In this document: positions 45,835 to 57,383 of the stretch, one piece after another | Layout: each line of letters opens with the position of its first letter | Numbering within the stretch: the stretch's first letter is position 1 | Assembly: GCA_014529385.2 (NCBI GenBank) | Contig: CM043957.1 | Coordinates: 69,160,503 to 69,224,502 of the forward strand | DNA length: 64,000 nt | Reading direction: 5' to 3' | DNA from: Adiantum capillus-veneris | Taxonomy: Eukaryota; Streptophyta; Polypodiopsida; Polypodiales; Pteridaceae | Notes under the pieces: model-generated | Seen by the model: only the letters and a program-made list of their open reading frames with translations | Databases searched by the model: none | What the model was told of the DNA's origin: nothing | Translations under genes and position numbers: made by a program

Positions 45835-47460
45835 GGTAGCAACATAAACATGGTACTTAATTAACTTGGCATGAACAATACTTTTGCAAGAGAGAGAGTT
45901 TAGAGAACATGACAACAGTTTAGGACCGGATTCATACGGAGCCGGTCCCCCCTCCAATAGGCATTTGTATTATAGTTTCTCACATCAAGAGAGACTTGGT
46001 ACAATACAATCTTTGTGTTCCTTGTGACCTAGGTGATGCAATGAAACTGGAACGCTGCATGCATCAAAAGCATAACATAAACTTTGTAGAAAGCATTAAC
46101 TATCCCAAGCCTCAGTCCCAAGGCCCCAAACACCTTTGACGGTGGTGCTAGCAGGGAATGAGGGTAGGGAAGAGGAAGAAGAAACATTCCATAGGAGAAA
46201 TAAATATTTCCTCACTTATCATCATTCTTCTTGCTAGCATACATAATAGCATAGTAATGAAGATGGAGAAGATGGCAAGCTTAAGCATTGAAGCATGTCT
46301 CTTGGTTGGATTTGCATTTCATAGGCAAGAGTGTTGGTGTAGGCATTCAACTTCTCAACAAGCTTGGAGAAGGAGGTGGAGTTCCTCTACTTTCACCAAG
46401 TGAGAATCCATCCACAAAATGAGTGTATGAGGGGTGTATACCCCCCCCCCATCACACGGACCCTTTCTTGCTTGGAGCGAGTTCTACTTTTTGCTCATGC
46501 CTCGATCTCATTGGACCCTCTCCCCCTAGCCAATCATATGCACCATGCATTTCAAGTACATGGGTAGTCTTTGGACAAGTGTCCTCCTTACCCCTTAGAG
46601 AAAGAGACCTTGGAAATATCTAGATACTTGTTGAATGGAACTAGAAGCTCATTGGACCCCTCTTTAGCCCAGCCAATAGCATTCAAGCTCACCATGTGGC
46701 TAAGCATAGGGAGAGTCTGACATGTGTCCCATGTGCCCCTTGAGAAAAGGGTGCCCTTTGGGTGAGTGGGAGGTTAAGTCAAAGATTCCCCTAACTTTGG
46801 GGCTTTCCCGCTCTTTTGTAGGGTCTCTTTTTGACTCAAGCACCTTACCCCCCATGCATAGGAAGCTTCTCAAGCACATTCCTCATCAATCACGATAGGC
46901 ACCTCAAGCACCTTAGTCATCAAGCATGACAAGCACCTCAAGCACCGTAGTCATCAAGCACGACAAGCACCCCAAGCACCTTAGTTAGCAAGCACGACAA
47001 GCACCTCAAGCTTAGGTCCAGTTCCCACCTCAAGCTCAGTCCTAGCTTGCCTAAAGTCAAAGGACTTTTGACACTAACTATTGGAGGTCTTTAATGAAGC
47101 TAACCCTAAGGTCTTTTAAGCTCCATTAAATGCACATTTCTCTTTGATAGACTACGTCCTTTTGGACCCGTATTGAGATGTAACCGTCTCTCCTCTTGGT
47201 CCCCTGTTGAGATAAGTCTAGAAGCACTTATTGCACATTGCTCTTTGGTAGACTGTCTTCTTTTGGACCCCTATTGAGATGCAATCATCTCTCATTTTGG
47301 TCCCCTGCTGAGATAGGTCTAGAAGCACTTATTACATGTTTCTCTTTGGTAGAATATCTCCTTTTGGACCCCTATTGAGATGCAACCATCTCTCCTTTTG
47401 GTCCCCTGCTGAGATAGTTCTAGAAGCACTTGTGTCTTTTCTAACTTTTGTTCCCGTTTA
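45835..47460 (-). repeat. 3' LTR of the gypsy element
   Basis: The inner edge is near 47460-47535; the purine-rich GTGTGGGAGAA (minus, 47470-47460) is the likely polypurine tract. It contains an AAGCACCTCA-type minisatellite (46880-47010) and three tandem copies of a unit of about 103 bases (47128-47420) with CTTTTGGACCC and GAGATAG. Confidence 0.8.
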
Positions 47461-47479
47461 TTCTCCCACACTAAATCAT

Positions 47480-50400
47480 TCAGTTTAATATCATGAGATA
47501 ATCTTATCGTTTCTTAATACCTTGTCTTCATGTCATAGGATAGACTCAGATTGAAGTACTTCTTCTTGATTTTTGATTTTTGATTTTTGGAGGATCTTCA
47601 ACTATTGCTTCTTTTGGTGGCGCTCCTTTGTAGGGCTTACGTAGGCTCTCATGGAAAACATGATGCATGAGTCAATGGTTGGGCAACTTTAATTGATAAT
47701 CCATCTCATTGATTGGCTTAAGAATTTAAAAAGGACCATAGTATCTTTTTGTTAGTTTAGCGTTATACTCTTGGTGGCCCGAAGGATTCTTGCATATAGT
47801 ATGCCTTAGATGAGCCTTGAGAAACTTTAGCAAGACCCAATCATTTTTCTTAAAGGCTAAGGCTCTTCTATGCTTATTAGCAGTAGCCCTTTTTGCCTTT
47901 GCTTTGAGATGGATATAACCTCTTTAATCTTTGGAAAAGCTTCTTGTGAGTCTCTACTATAGTCATCCGCAGCGAAGATCTTCCCATGTACTTTAAGTAG
48001 TAAGGGACTTTTGGATCTTCCCACTTCAACCTCGAAAGGTGCTTTTCCCATAGGAGTATGTACAATGGCATTGTACACATACTCTATAAGAGGTAGGTAC
48101 TACTATCATTGAGAACGTTAATCTACTTCCATGACATGGGCTTTTAGTAGATTCAAGAATCATTAGAGTAGTTATTTCACTTTGGTCATCCGATTGTGGA
48201 TAATAGGCCGAAAGAGAAATTTAATCTACTTTTTAGATTCCAAAAGAGACCATTCTAGAAATTACTGGTCATTCTAGGATCTTTGTTCAACACTATGGAT
48301 GTTGGAAAGCCATGATGCTTGAAAATTTGAAATCTAAAGAGGGTTGCCGTTTGATGTGCCTTAATAGCCTTTTTGACGGGCATAGAGTGTGTTTTCTTGC
48401 TAAGCCGGTCGATGACTGAAACAATCCAAGTTCCTTCCCTCGATCAAATTTCAACTTTTGGTATACCACGCATTTTGAAACATACTCTTGTATGGTTACT
48501 TTTCATGGTAGACCAACAGAAATACATTTCTTCTCCTCGAAGAGTAGATTATGGAATCCCTCTTTGCCCCACATAAGAAGAAGTATGGGATTCATACACG
48601 ACTTTCTTATTGTATGGGTGAGTAACACATAGCCTATTGCCGTTTGGAAGATAACCATCCTTCAAGGTGAATGGTTTTTTTTTCTTCCCTATTGCAAAGG
48701 CTATAATTACGTACTTAAAGTTTCGGTCAGTAGCATACTCATCTATCATAAAAGATAAATCATTGTGAGTTGCTATAGACACCACATTTATCCTTGGTCA
48801 TTGTGAAAGTGCATCAACCACTTGATTGTGCTTGCTAGCAATGTGAGCAATATGAAATTTAAATTGCAAAAGAAAATTTTTCCACCTCATTTGTTTATCA
48901 GAGAGTTTGGTTTACGTCATGAAGTTCTTGAGGCTTTGTGATCCATTCGTAAGATGAATGGGGGCCCCAAGAGATAGTGTTTCCACGTGTTGAGGGCATA
49001 TACGATAACTAGTAGCTCTTTTTTGTATTTGCCGAATACTCACTTATCGAAGTTGAGTCTTTGACTCTCATATGCTATGGCATGCCCTTCTTGAAGCAAA
49101 ATAGCTCCAAGGCAATCACCACAAGCATCACATTGGACCTCAAATGGCTTTGAGAGATCTAGTAGTGTGAGCACACGTTGAGAAATAAGCTTCTGCTTAA
49201 GCTTCTCAAAAGCTTCTTGCTATTTTGCAATCCATGAATACTTAACATTCTTTTTCATTAAGTCATGTAATGGGCACACATACCTACAAAGCTTATTATC
49301 TCCTATAGATTCCTTGGATTAGGCCATCTTTTTATTACCTCTAGCTTTGTTGCATCCATACGGGTGCCATCTTTAGAGATAATGTGACCTAAGTATTGAG
49401 TCTCTTGTAGGAAAAATTCACTTTTCTTTTGATTAATAAAAAGCTTATTCTCTCTCACAACTTGAAGGATTACCTAGAGGTGTCGCTTGTACTCCTCAAG
49501 AGAATTTGAATGGCATGAAGATTTTTGTCCATCATGAGTTTGAATGTGTCTAGAACATTTGTCAGGTCAAAACTTGTAACTTATCAAATAGATCTCTTCC
49601 CGCGGCACGGAAAATCTATTTTTGATAGTGATCTTATTTAGTGATCTATAGTCGACACACATGTGATATGTGTTGTCTTTCTTTTCCACTAAAAGTAATG
49701 GTGAACAAAATGGAGAGGAGCTAGGCCTTACCATCCCTTTTTCCACCAAATCATGCACTTGCCTCATGATCTACTCTTGTGTAGCTTGGGAGACTCGATA
49801 AGGAGGTATGTTAGGAGGTGAGCTTCCTAATCGGAGCTCAATTGCATGGTCATCATCCCTCAATTTAGAGGTATCTCACAAGGGATGTCATCAATGAAAA
49901 CATCTTGGAATCCATTTACGAAATTAGACAACTCTAATTCCTCTTGATTCCCTTTATTGCAGGGATATGGTGTTCCCCAACTCATTAGCATCTATGTACC
50001 TGGTCTTTTCCCTGTAGGTGAAGTAGATTCTCCTTTCAAGGAGCTTCATGTTGGAAGCCATGCGGTTAAACCATGGTGCCCCAACGATAACATCCTCATG
50101 TTTGAGAGGGGAGATGAAGAAATCCTTTTTGTCCACATAGCTTTGGACATGAAGCCTCAATTTTCCCATTAAGGGAGTAACTCAGAGGTCTTATCCCTTG
50201 ATAGCTCCATCGGATTTCAATGTATCTCCCATCTTGTGGGCTTGTATACCTAGCTTGGTGGTCAACTCCGTGGATATGAAGTTGTGAGTTGAACCAGGGT
50301 CAAAAAAAATAAAGGCATCATGCTCTTGCATCTTTCCCCAAGCATAGGAAATGAGAAATCCTTGGCAATGAGCTTCCTCTTTTGGAGCTTCAAACATAGA

Positions 50401-51745
50401 GGCTCTAGGAGTCTCATTGCGGGCAATTCTCTTGGGGCAAGAATGATAACCATGGCCTTTCTCCCCACACTGAAAACATTTGTGGTCCTTACGAAAAGCT
50501 TCTAGCTCTGTAGGAGGGAGTTTATATTTACCTTTCAAAGTCCCTTCTCCTTGGACCGATTGTTGTTGTTGTTGTTGGAATGGCCTTGCTAAGAATTTTA
50601 GGCATTAGTTTTCCTCTTGTCATCACTTTTGTCTTTATTTTCCATGGGCTTGACATTCCGTCTAGCCCCTTGTTGGAAATTGATGCGCAAAGCAACCATG
50701 GTGTGGTGGATTACTTCGGTGATAGAACCAGGCTGTTGAGAGTTGACATACTTGGCCATCTCTTTGGGTAATCCCGCACAGAATTGTTGCTTTTGCTCGA
50801 CAAATTCTATCTTTTGAAAGATAGTAGCCTTGACATATAACTCTCAAAAACTTGTCCACATATTTGTGGATAGACTCATGAGAGAGAAGCCTCAAACTCC
50901 GCCATTCGGTCATGAGCACTTTGTCCTTTGCATCGCTTGCAAGGAATTGCTTCATGATGGAAACTCGTAGAGTTTTCTATGTCTTTGGGGCTTTGCCATT
51001 GCCACGAAGGCTAGCCCACCATTGACGAGCCAATTTTTCGAAGTGCGTAGCTACATGGCGTAGCTTGGAGGAGTCCGTGAAGCCCTCGTCTCCAAAGGCC
51101 ACATTGAATTGTTGGGTGAAGGCCAATACTTTGTCAGTAGCACCAAAGGTGCCATCATAGGTGAGAAAAGAGATACTCTTTCCTCCTTCTTTGAGCTTCT
51201 AGAGCTTTTGTGACCTTCACCATGCAGGGTAAGATTTGCGATGTCCTCCCCTCTTGTACTCTCTACTAGGAGAATAACTATTGCTTTTGTCGGAAGAGGA
51301 GGAAGTTGAAGAAGAAGGATAAGACGGTGACCTCTTCCTTGTCCTTTTCTTCCTTTGTTTCCTCTCTTCCCTTTTTGAAGTGACGAGGAGAAGGACTATG
51401 GGTTGACCGTCTCCTCTTGGGAGGAGTTGGCGATCGTATAGTACGTCGTCTTCTTGGAGCCACATCTTCGAAGGAACTTAGGGATTCATTACTTTCTCGT
51501 TCTTTGGATTCCTCCTCTCATACGGGAGAGAGTCTTCTTTTGGGAGTCTCATCAAGAGGCCTCCTAAGCTCTCTCTCCTCTTGGAGAGGAAAGGAAATCC
51601 CATAAGCACAAAATTGTTGAGTAACTTCGGCTTGAAAAGCAGGGTTGCCCATAGCTTGTTGCAACCTAGTAACAAGATAATTAACAAACATGGGGGCATC
51701 ATCATTAGCATCTTCATATGCAAAATCAAAGTTATCAATGTTCAT
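47480..51745 (-). pseudogene. Gypsy gag-pol (broken)
   Basis: Gag starts at ATG 51745 (MNIDNFDFAYED). Blocks at 51745-50662 are followed by a zinc knuckle CFQCGEKGHGYHSC (about 50480). The protease motif is FFDPGSTHNFIS, with Pro in place of the usual Ser after the Asp. Reverse transcriptase is represented by HMCVDYRSLNKITIKNRF (49767-49567); the stretch with the YxDD site appears deleted, since ISYKF runs almost at once into sequence normally beyond it. RNase H-like remnants lie near 49200-48850. The integrase zinc region (48785-48549) and C-terminal region (48080-47500) with RYYGPF and HEDKVLRN, the start of a chromodomain-like tail, close the frame. Many stops. Confidence 0.85.
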
Positions 51746-52170
51746 TCTCCTCTTGGTTATTGTCAGTTGTTAATTAAACTAATGTGTTTACTTAGTGTAT
51801 GCTTTGGCAATTCAAAACCTTAGTTGCTACTCCTCTTAGCCTTTGAAAATAGGCACTTAAGTATCTACACCCACAGCTTGGATTGGTTAATTATAGATAG
51901 TAGTGGAGTGGATCTAACATAGCAAAGTCACCGAGGGATAGCTCCTTTTGGACTTCTTATGGCTCAATAATGGTAAAGCCATAGGCAAGTCTAAAAAGAC
52001 TCCATTATTAAGACCAAAGCTCCCAAGGTGTGCACCATATCCCACTTTGTGGGCATCAACAAAACCGATAATAGATCCCAGTCCCACTTACCCTAATATA
52101 ATTAAGCAAATCAATCATTAATAGGCTACTTAAGGACCTCTCTTCTTAAGCAAGAAAAGAGAAACCAAAT

Positions 52171-52182
52171 GCTCTGATACCA
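52171..52182 (-). other. Primer binding site of the gypsy element
   Basis: Minus-strand TGGTATCAGAGC directly after the LTR, initiator tRNA-Met type. Confidence 0.92.
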
Positions 52183-52183
52183 A

Positions 52184-53741
52184 TGTAATCGAAATGGCCT
52201 ATGAACTTTGAGAGTAGCGGAATTAGGAAATTAGATAAAGAACTTTTATTTGTGAGCATAGAGGGGGAACTTAATTGATGGTAGCAACATAAACATGGTA
52301 CTTAGTTAACTTGGCATGAAAAATACTTTTGCAAGAGAGAGATTTTAGAGAACATGACAACAGTTGAGGACCGGATTCATATGGAGCTGGTCCCCCCTCC
52401 AATAGGCATTTATATTATAGTTTCTCCCATCAAGAGAAACTTGGTACAATACAATCCTTGTGTTCCTTGTGACCTAGGTGATGCAATGAAGATGGAAATC
52501 TTCATGCATCACAAGAATAACATAAACTTTGTAGAAAGCATTAACTATCCCAAGCCTCAGTCCTAAGGCCTCAAACACCTTCGAAGGTGGAGAGAGCTAG
52601 TGGGGAATGAGGGTAGGGAAGAGGAAGAAGAAACATACCACAGGAGAAAGAAATATTTCCTCACTTATCATCACTCTTCTTGCTAGCATACATAATAGCA
52701 TAGTAATGAAGATGGAGAAGATGGCAATCTTAAGCATTGAAGCATGGCTCTTGGTTGGATTTGTGTTCCACAGCCAAGAGTGTTGGTGTAGGCACTCAGC
52801 TTCTCAACAAGAGTGTTGGTGTAGGCACTCAACTTCTCAACAAGCTTGGAGAAGAAGGTGGAGTTCCTCTACTTTCACCAAGTAAGAATCCATCCACAAA
52901 ATGAGTGTGTGAGAGGTGTGTACCCCCCCCCCCCCCCCCCCCCCAGCACACGGGCCCTTTCTTGCTTGAAGTGAGTTCTACTTTTTGCTCATGCCTCAAG
53001 CTCATTGGACCCCTCTTCCCTAGCCAAGCATATGCACCATGCATTTCAAGGACAAGTGTCTTCCTTACCCCTTAGAGAGAGAGAGAGAGAGCTTGAAAAT
53101 ATCTAGATATTTGTTGAATGGAACTAGAAGCTCATTGGACCCCTCTTTAGCCCAGCCACTAGCATTCAAGCACACCATGTGGCTAAGCATATGGAGAGTC
53201 TAACATGTGTCCCATGTTCCCCTTGAGAAAAGGGTGCCCTTTGGGTGAGTGGGAGGTTAAGTCAAAGATTCCCCTAACTTTGGGGCTTTCCCCCTCTTTT
53301 GTGGGGTCTCTTTTTGACTCAAGCACCTTACCCCCCATGCATAGGAAGCTTCTCAAGCACCTTCATCATCAAGCATGATACGCACCTCAAGCACCTTAGT
53401 CATCAAGCACGAGAAGCACCTCAAGCACCTTAGTCAGTAAGCATGACAAGCACATCAAGCTTAGGTCGAGTTTCCACCTCAAGCCCAGCCCTAGCTTGCC
53501 TAAAGTCAAAGGACTTTTAACACTAACTATTGTCCAGGTATTTAATAAAGCTAACCCTAAGCTCTTTTAAGCTCCATTAGATGCACGTTGCTCTTTGATA
53601 GACTATCTCCTTTTGGACCCGTATTGAGATGTAACCATCTCTCCTCTTGGTCCCCTGTTGAGATATGTCTAGAAGCACTTATTGCACATCGCTCTTTGGT
53701 AGACCCTCTCCTTTTGGAACCCTGCTGAGATAGGTCTAGAA
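52184..53741 (-). repeat. 5' LTR of the gypsy element (outer end truncated)
   Basis: Its inner end is TGTAATCGAAATGG at 52184 (plus-strand reading). It contains C22 at 52923-52944 where the other LTR has about 10 C, and fewer copies of the 103-base unit. Confidence 0.88.
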
Positions 53742-55039
53742 GTGCGTCAAAAGGCACGTCCGAAGGGTAGCATGGCAGAAGGTTGGTTGGTATCAGAGTC
53801 CCTAGTGTACATTGGAGAGTGGCTAGACGGATTTGATAAAGCTCGGGACACGCTATGGCGAACCATAGATGATGAGCACATATCTGGGATTGTCATGTGC
53901 AATCTCGGTGTTGAGAAGAAGATGACAGAAGATCTAGAGGCTAAAATCAACCGATTTTGCATGCTTCACAATCCAGTGATGCAAAAGTGGATTTCACAAT
54001 ATGAGGATGCAAAGCAAGAGCGACAAAGGGCACGAATCGAGTGGAGACGGAGAAGACGACCACCGATGCACTATCCGACGGTTCTGGAGAGCCTACCAAC
54101 ATTCATGAGCTTAAGATGGTTGCACAACCAATTGAAAAGCGCACAACAATGCGGTGACGAAGTGACTGAGGAAGAGTGGGAGTACTCTCGGGGTTGCGCG
54201 ACCAAGGTAAGTTTGCAATGTACGACTAGCTAGTGACTTTATTTCTAAACGTTTGAACGGCCACTCATAATCTATGTTCGTTGTAGTATAAGTCATACAC
54301 AACAGCATGGTGTAAAGGTCGACATTTTAGGGTGGAACTGATCGACAAAAAGCGTTTTACTCAAGATTGTGGAATCATGGCAAAATTTGAACAGTCTAGT
54401 CAACGACGTTCCTCTGATGCAGATCCTGTGGTGGCGGAACTCACTTACTTCGGCACGCTACAAGAGATTTTGAGGATCGATTACAAAGGATTTTTTGTCG
54501 ACTTGTTCGACGTGCAATGGTTCAAGATGATCATGGAGGGTCGCAACGCTACTGTGCGTAGAGGAGAGTCTGGTTTTCTTGAGGTGGATTCTACTAAGAA
54601 ATGGACTGACCTAAGAGACACTTTCGTACTACCCGAGCATTGTGAACAAGTAAGTATGTAAATAGTTAACATCCCCCTTTTACAAGTTATGTGCTTGAAA
54701 GCTCTCATGTAAGTTATGTGGCTCTGGCAGGTAATATTTCATCCTACAAAGTCTACATCAAACTGGTGGTACGTCATAGAGGTAGCCCCTCGTAGTGCAA
54801 GGACGTATGAAGGCTACCATGTGCCAATCACAACGGCATCAATGGAGGAGATCAGAGAAGATGCTCAATCAGAAGCCGTTGCGGTGGTGCCAGACGAGCA
54901 TCAAGATGCTACTACTATATATGGGGTGCATGCAGAGGAGCTACAAAATGAAACAGAGGATATGTGTTTAAACGGAGAGCTCTATATAGATATAGGAAGT
55001 TATGCTGAGTTATGCAAGGATGAGAGAGAGATCTCTTAA
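53742..55039 (+). CDS. TNP2-type transposase, C-terminal part (exons 53742-54206, 54287-54649, 54731-55039)
   Basis: The frame is open from the junction, so the true start lies in the missing half. The first residues, RQKARPKGSMAEGWL, match the end of DUF4218 (KARPEGSIAEGY in the family). Later come RGCATK, then after an intron YKSYTTAWCKGRHFR and a DUF4216-type region with YFGTLQEILRIDYKGFFVDL and WFKMI. The last exon has VIFHPTKSTSNWWYVIEV, the usual end of DUF4216, followed by an acidic tail to TAA 55039. Both introns are GT-AG, phase 0, and short (80 and 81 bases). No internal stop, 378 codons. With no catalytic Transposase_21 domain it cannot work alone. Confidence 0.85.
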
Positions 55040-55311
55040 AGCCACAAATATTGTATTTGAACAATTTTGCTCCATGTTGTAAAAGCTCTGGCTCTCTAAG
55101 TACCTTCCATGGTGTATAACGCTCTTTTCTACTCGCGCTCACATCTTTTGATTGAAAATTCCGAGTTTTCGACTTGCCTCTTCTATCACTCAATTCATTG
55201 CGTCATTGTATTTAAATGCGTCATTACGTCATTGTATTTAATGGTCTTTGCGTCATTGTCTACTCTATTCATTCAATATTAAGTTAAAATATTCGTGTGT
55301 TTAATGCAGGT

Positions 55312-56621
55312 ATGGATGATGAGGAGTTTCTTTCTTCTTTGTCACCACAGCAGAGACAGTGGTACGTGGAGCGTCATCGCTCTGGCGCATCATCGCGCGT
55401 TCCTACTCCATCCGCATCTCCCTCTCTTTCGGAGCATTCGGCGCTCTCCGAAGCTTCGGCGTCGACGAGACGAGCTTCACACTCGTCTAGACACCGGCGC
55501 TCTAGTGGTGGCGGTGGCGGTTGTTGTGGAGATTCCGCCGCCGATGCCTCCACACCGCCTCGTGTTCGACGAGGCTCTTTACCCTCCCCTTCTTTGCCCG
55601 TCCCCACACCAGCCACAGCATCGCCATCTACGCCAGGTTTTGCGCGGCTGACTGTTCCTAGCAACAACACACCTCTACCTACTCCGCCAGGAGCCACCCC
55701 ACTCGACACTCCTCGCTTCGGGGCCCAGACGCCGGTGGAGACACCTTACGTCCATACCCCCATCGACACGCCGCTAGAGACCCCTGTCGGGACACCCAGG
55801 TTCACGCGTCACCGGCCAGAGGGCTTGCCTTACTCCGTCGACTTCAGCGGCGGCATCATCATGGATGATGACGGCAAGAAGGTGATCTCGCACATGCGTG
55901 GTCTTTGCTCTCAGCTGTTTAGACACTACATACTAAACAAATGGAGTGAAGTACCAAGTGATTTAAAAAACAGAGTCATCAGCATACTTCATGATGAGTT
56001 TCCCGTTCCAACACGGGATCAGCGCTTCAATGAAGACCTGATGAAGATTCGAATGCGCGAATACTGCAAACACAAGCGTTCCGAAGTGCAAAAAGCAATC
56101 AAGCATGGGTGGAACAGGCCAGATTGGCTGGCCAAAGAAGATTGGAAGAATGCAAAGAAAGCAGCGCGTGAGAATCCCGACAAGTGGAAGCAACAAAAGG
56201 ATGCAGCCAGAGCGCGAGTAGAGGCAGGGAGCTCGCACCACTTGGGGAGCGGTGGATGGGCATCATTTGAGGCCGATTTTGTAAGTGTTTTCGCATTGCT
56301 CTTTATGTTCGATAGTTTAGGGTTTATGAGTTTTTTAATTCTAACATAATGAAATCTTTGTATGTTTTGTTAGTGGTCGATGACAGGACGTGATCCCACA
56401 CCGTACGAGCGCGAGTACGCAGGCAGGAAGGGCTTAAACGCCCTGATGGACATTCTCAGTTCTCGCGGCGGCATGGTTAGTATTAGGGTTCACTCTTTTC
56501 TATTTTTTGTATTGTTTTATAAATGTCGTTATATGTTTATACTTACTGAAAGCTGTCTTATTGTCTTTTTTTGCAGAATCCGACAGATACGCCGCTTGGA
56601 CGCGATGAGACGTCTGACTAG
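55312..56621 (+). CDS. CACTA accessory protein, Transposase_24 (TNPA-like), three exons
   Basis: Exons 55312-56280, 56374-56475 and 56577-56621; both introns are GT-AG (GTAAGT, GTTAGT), phase 0. 371 residues. ATG 55312 (MDDEEFLSSLSPQQRQWY) lies just after TTAATGCAGGT, so an untranslated exon may precede it. The first 150 residues are Ser/Pro/Thr-rich with repeated TPxxTP units. Residues from about 180 form the Plant transposase (Ptta/En/Spm) domain with KKVISHMRGLCSQLF, FNEDLMKIRMREYCKHKRSE and WNRPDWLAKEDW. Such proteins bind subterminal repeats of their own transposon, and these lie right downstream. The frame is intact, suggesting recent activity of the family. Confidence 0.88.
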
Positions 56622-56999
56622 ACGACGTCAGTTTAGCCGTAGCTAGATAGCATTAGTTTAGGGTTTCTCATAGCTTATGTATCATGAGACGGATTTTATA
56701 CGTCTTTTTGAACCATGTATATTATTACATTTGTCACCGCAGTTCATTTTGCCAATCAATTCTTTATGCCTATGATGTTGTACAATTGTCATTATTACAT
56801 TTGCCAATCAATTCATTTTGCCTATGATGTGTACAATTGTCAATTTTACGCTTGTCAATTTTGCAAACAATGCGTCTTGTGGGTGACTATTTTGGGTCTA
56901 TTATCTACCCTTGCACTTTTTTTAAAAAGTGAATCAAGTACAATATGGTTGATGGGTGGCAGGGCATTCAATGCCCTGTCACCAAAAAAAATTTCTCTC

Positions 57000-57234
57000 G
57001 GGCGTCGCTATTTATGGCTCTAGAGCGTCGCTATGAGCGTCGCTATGAGCGTCGCTATAGACTTCTGTGTAAACATCGCTATAACCATCGCTATGACCAT
57101 CACTAAGAGCGTCTCTATATAGCGACGCCTATAGCGACGCTATTAGGGACGGTTTTAGCGACGCCGGGGGTTATAAAAACCCAGTGTATTTCCGTCGCTA
57201 ACAGCGTCACAAGAGCACACAACCTCTTGTAGTC
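57000..57234 (+). repeat. CACTA subterminal repeats and 3' terminus
   Basis: At least ten copies, direct or inverted, of a word close to GCGTCGCTAT, then a GGGGGTTATAAAAACCC palindrome and the terminus TCTTGTAGTC. These are candidate binding sites for the TNPA-like protein. Confidence 0.85.
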
Positions 57235-57383
57235 GGACATTACATTTGTATTCTAGAATACAAGTCTAGAGAAAGCACTTATACTCCAAAATACAAGGTC
57301 AATACTTATCTTCCAAAATACAATTGCAAAGCACTTGTTTTTCAAATAGCACACAACTCTATTTTCAACACAGATGAAACTAG
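57235..57383. other. Spacer, nothing recognised
   Basis: Short AT-rich sequence between the CACTA terminus and the next LTR. It contains near-repeats of CAAAATACAA. Confidence 0.5.

Larger units (their letters stand above)
45835..53741 (-). mobile_element. Ty3/gypsy element, decayed, with both outer LTR ends missing
   Basis: Long similar terminal regions at 45835-about 47460 and 52184-53741 surround a minus-strand gag, protease, reverse transcriptase and integrase. An initiator tRNA-Met primer site lies at 52171-52182. Relative to each other, the left LTR lacks about 96 outer bases and the right LTR some tens of outer bases, so no target duplication can be found. The right side joins the middle of a CACTA gene at 53742. 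Confidence 0.9.
53742..57234 (+). mobile_element. 3' half of a CACTA (En/Spm) transposon
   Basis: Holds the C-terminal part of a TNP2-type gene and a complete Transposase_24-type gene. Subterminal GCGTCGCTAT/AGCGACGC repeats follow (about 57000-57205). The terminus CTCTTGTAGTC ends near 57234 and is the reverse complement of the usual CACTACAAGAG with the first base changed. The 5' half is absent, cut inside DUF4218 at the gypsy junction. The other end is not in the window. Confidence 0.88.

Noticed and set aside
46880-47010. Regularly spaced repeats resembling a CRISPR array
   Set aside because: Units are degenerate and adjacent with no unique spacers; they lie inside a plant retrotransposon LTR.
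55374-55709. 111-residue minus-strand frame
   Set aside because: Antisense of the Ser/Pro-rich part of the TNPA-like gene, which has splice sites and a known domain.
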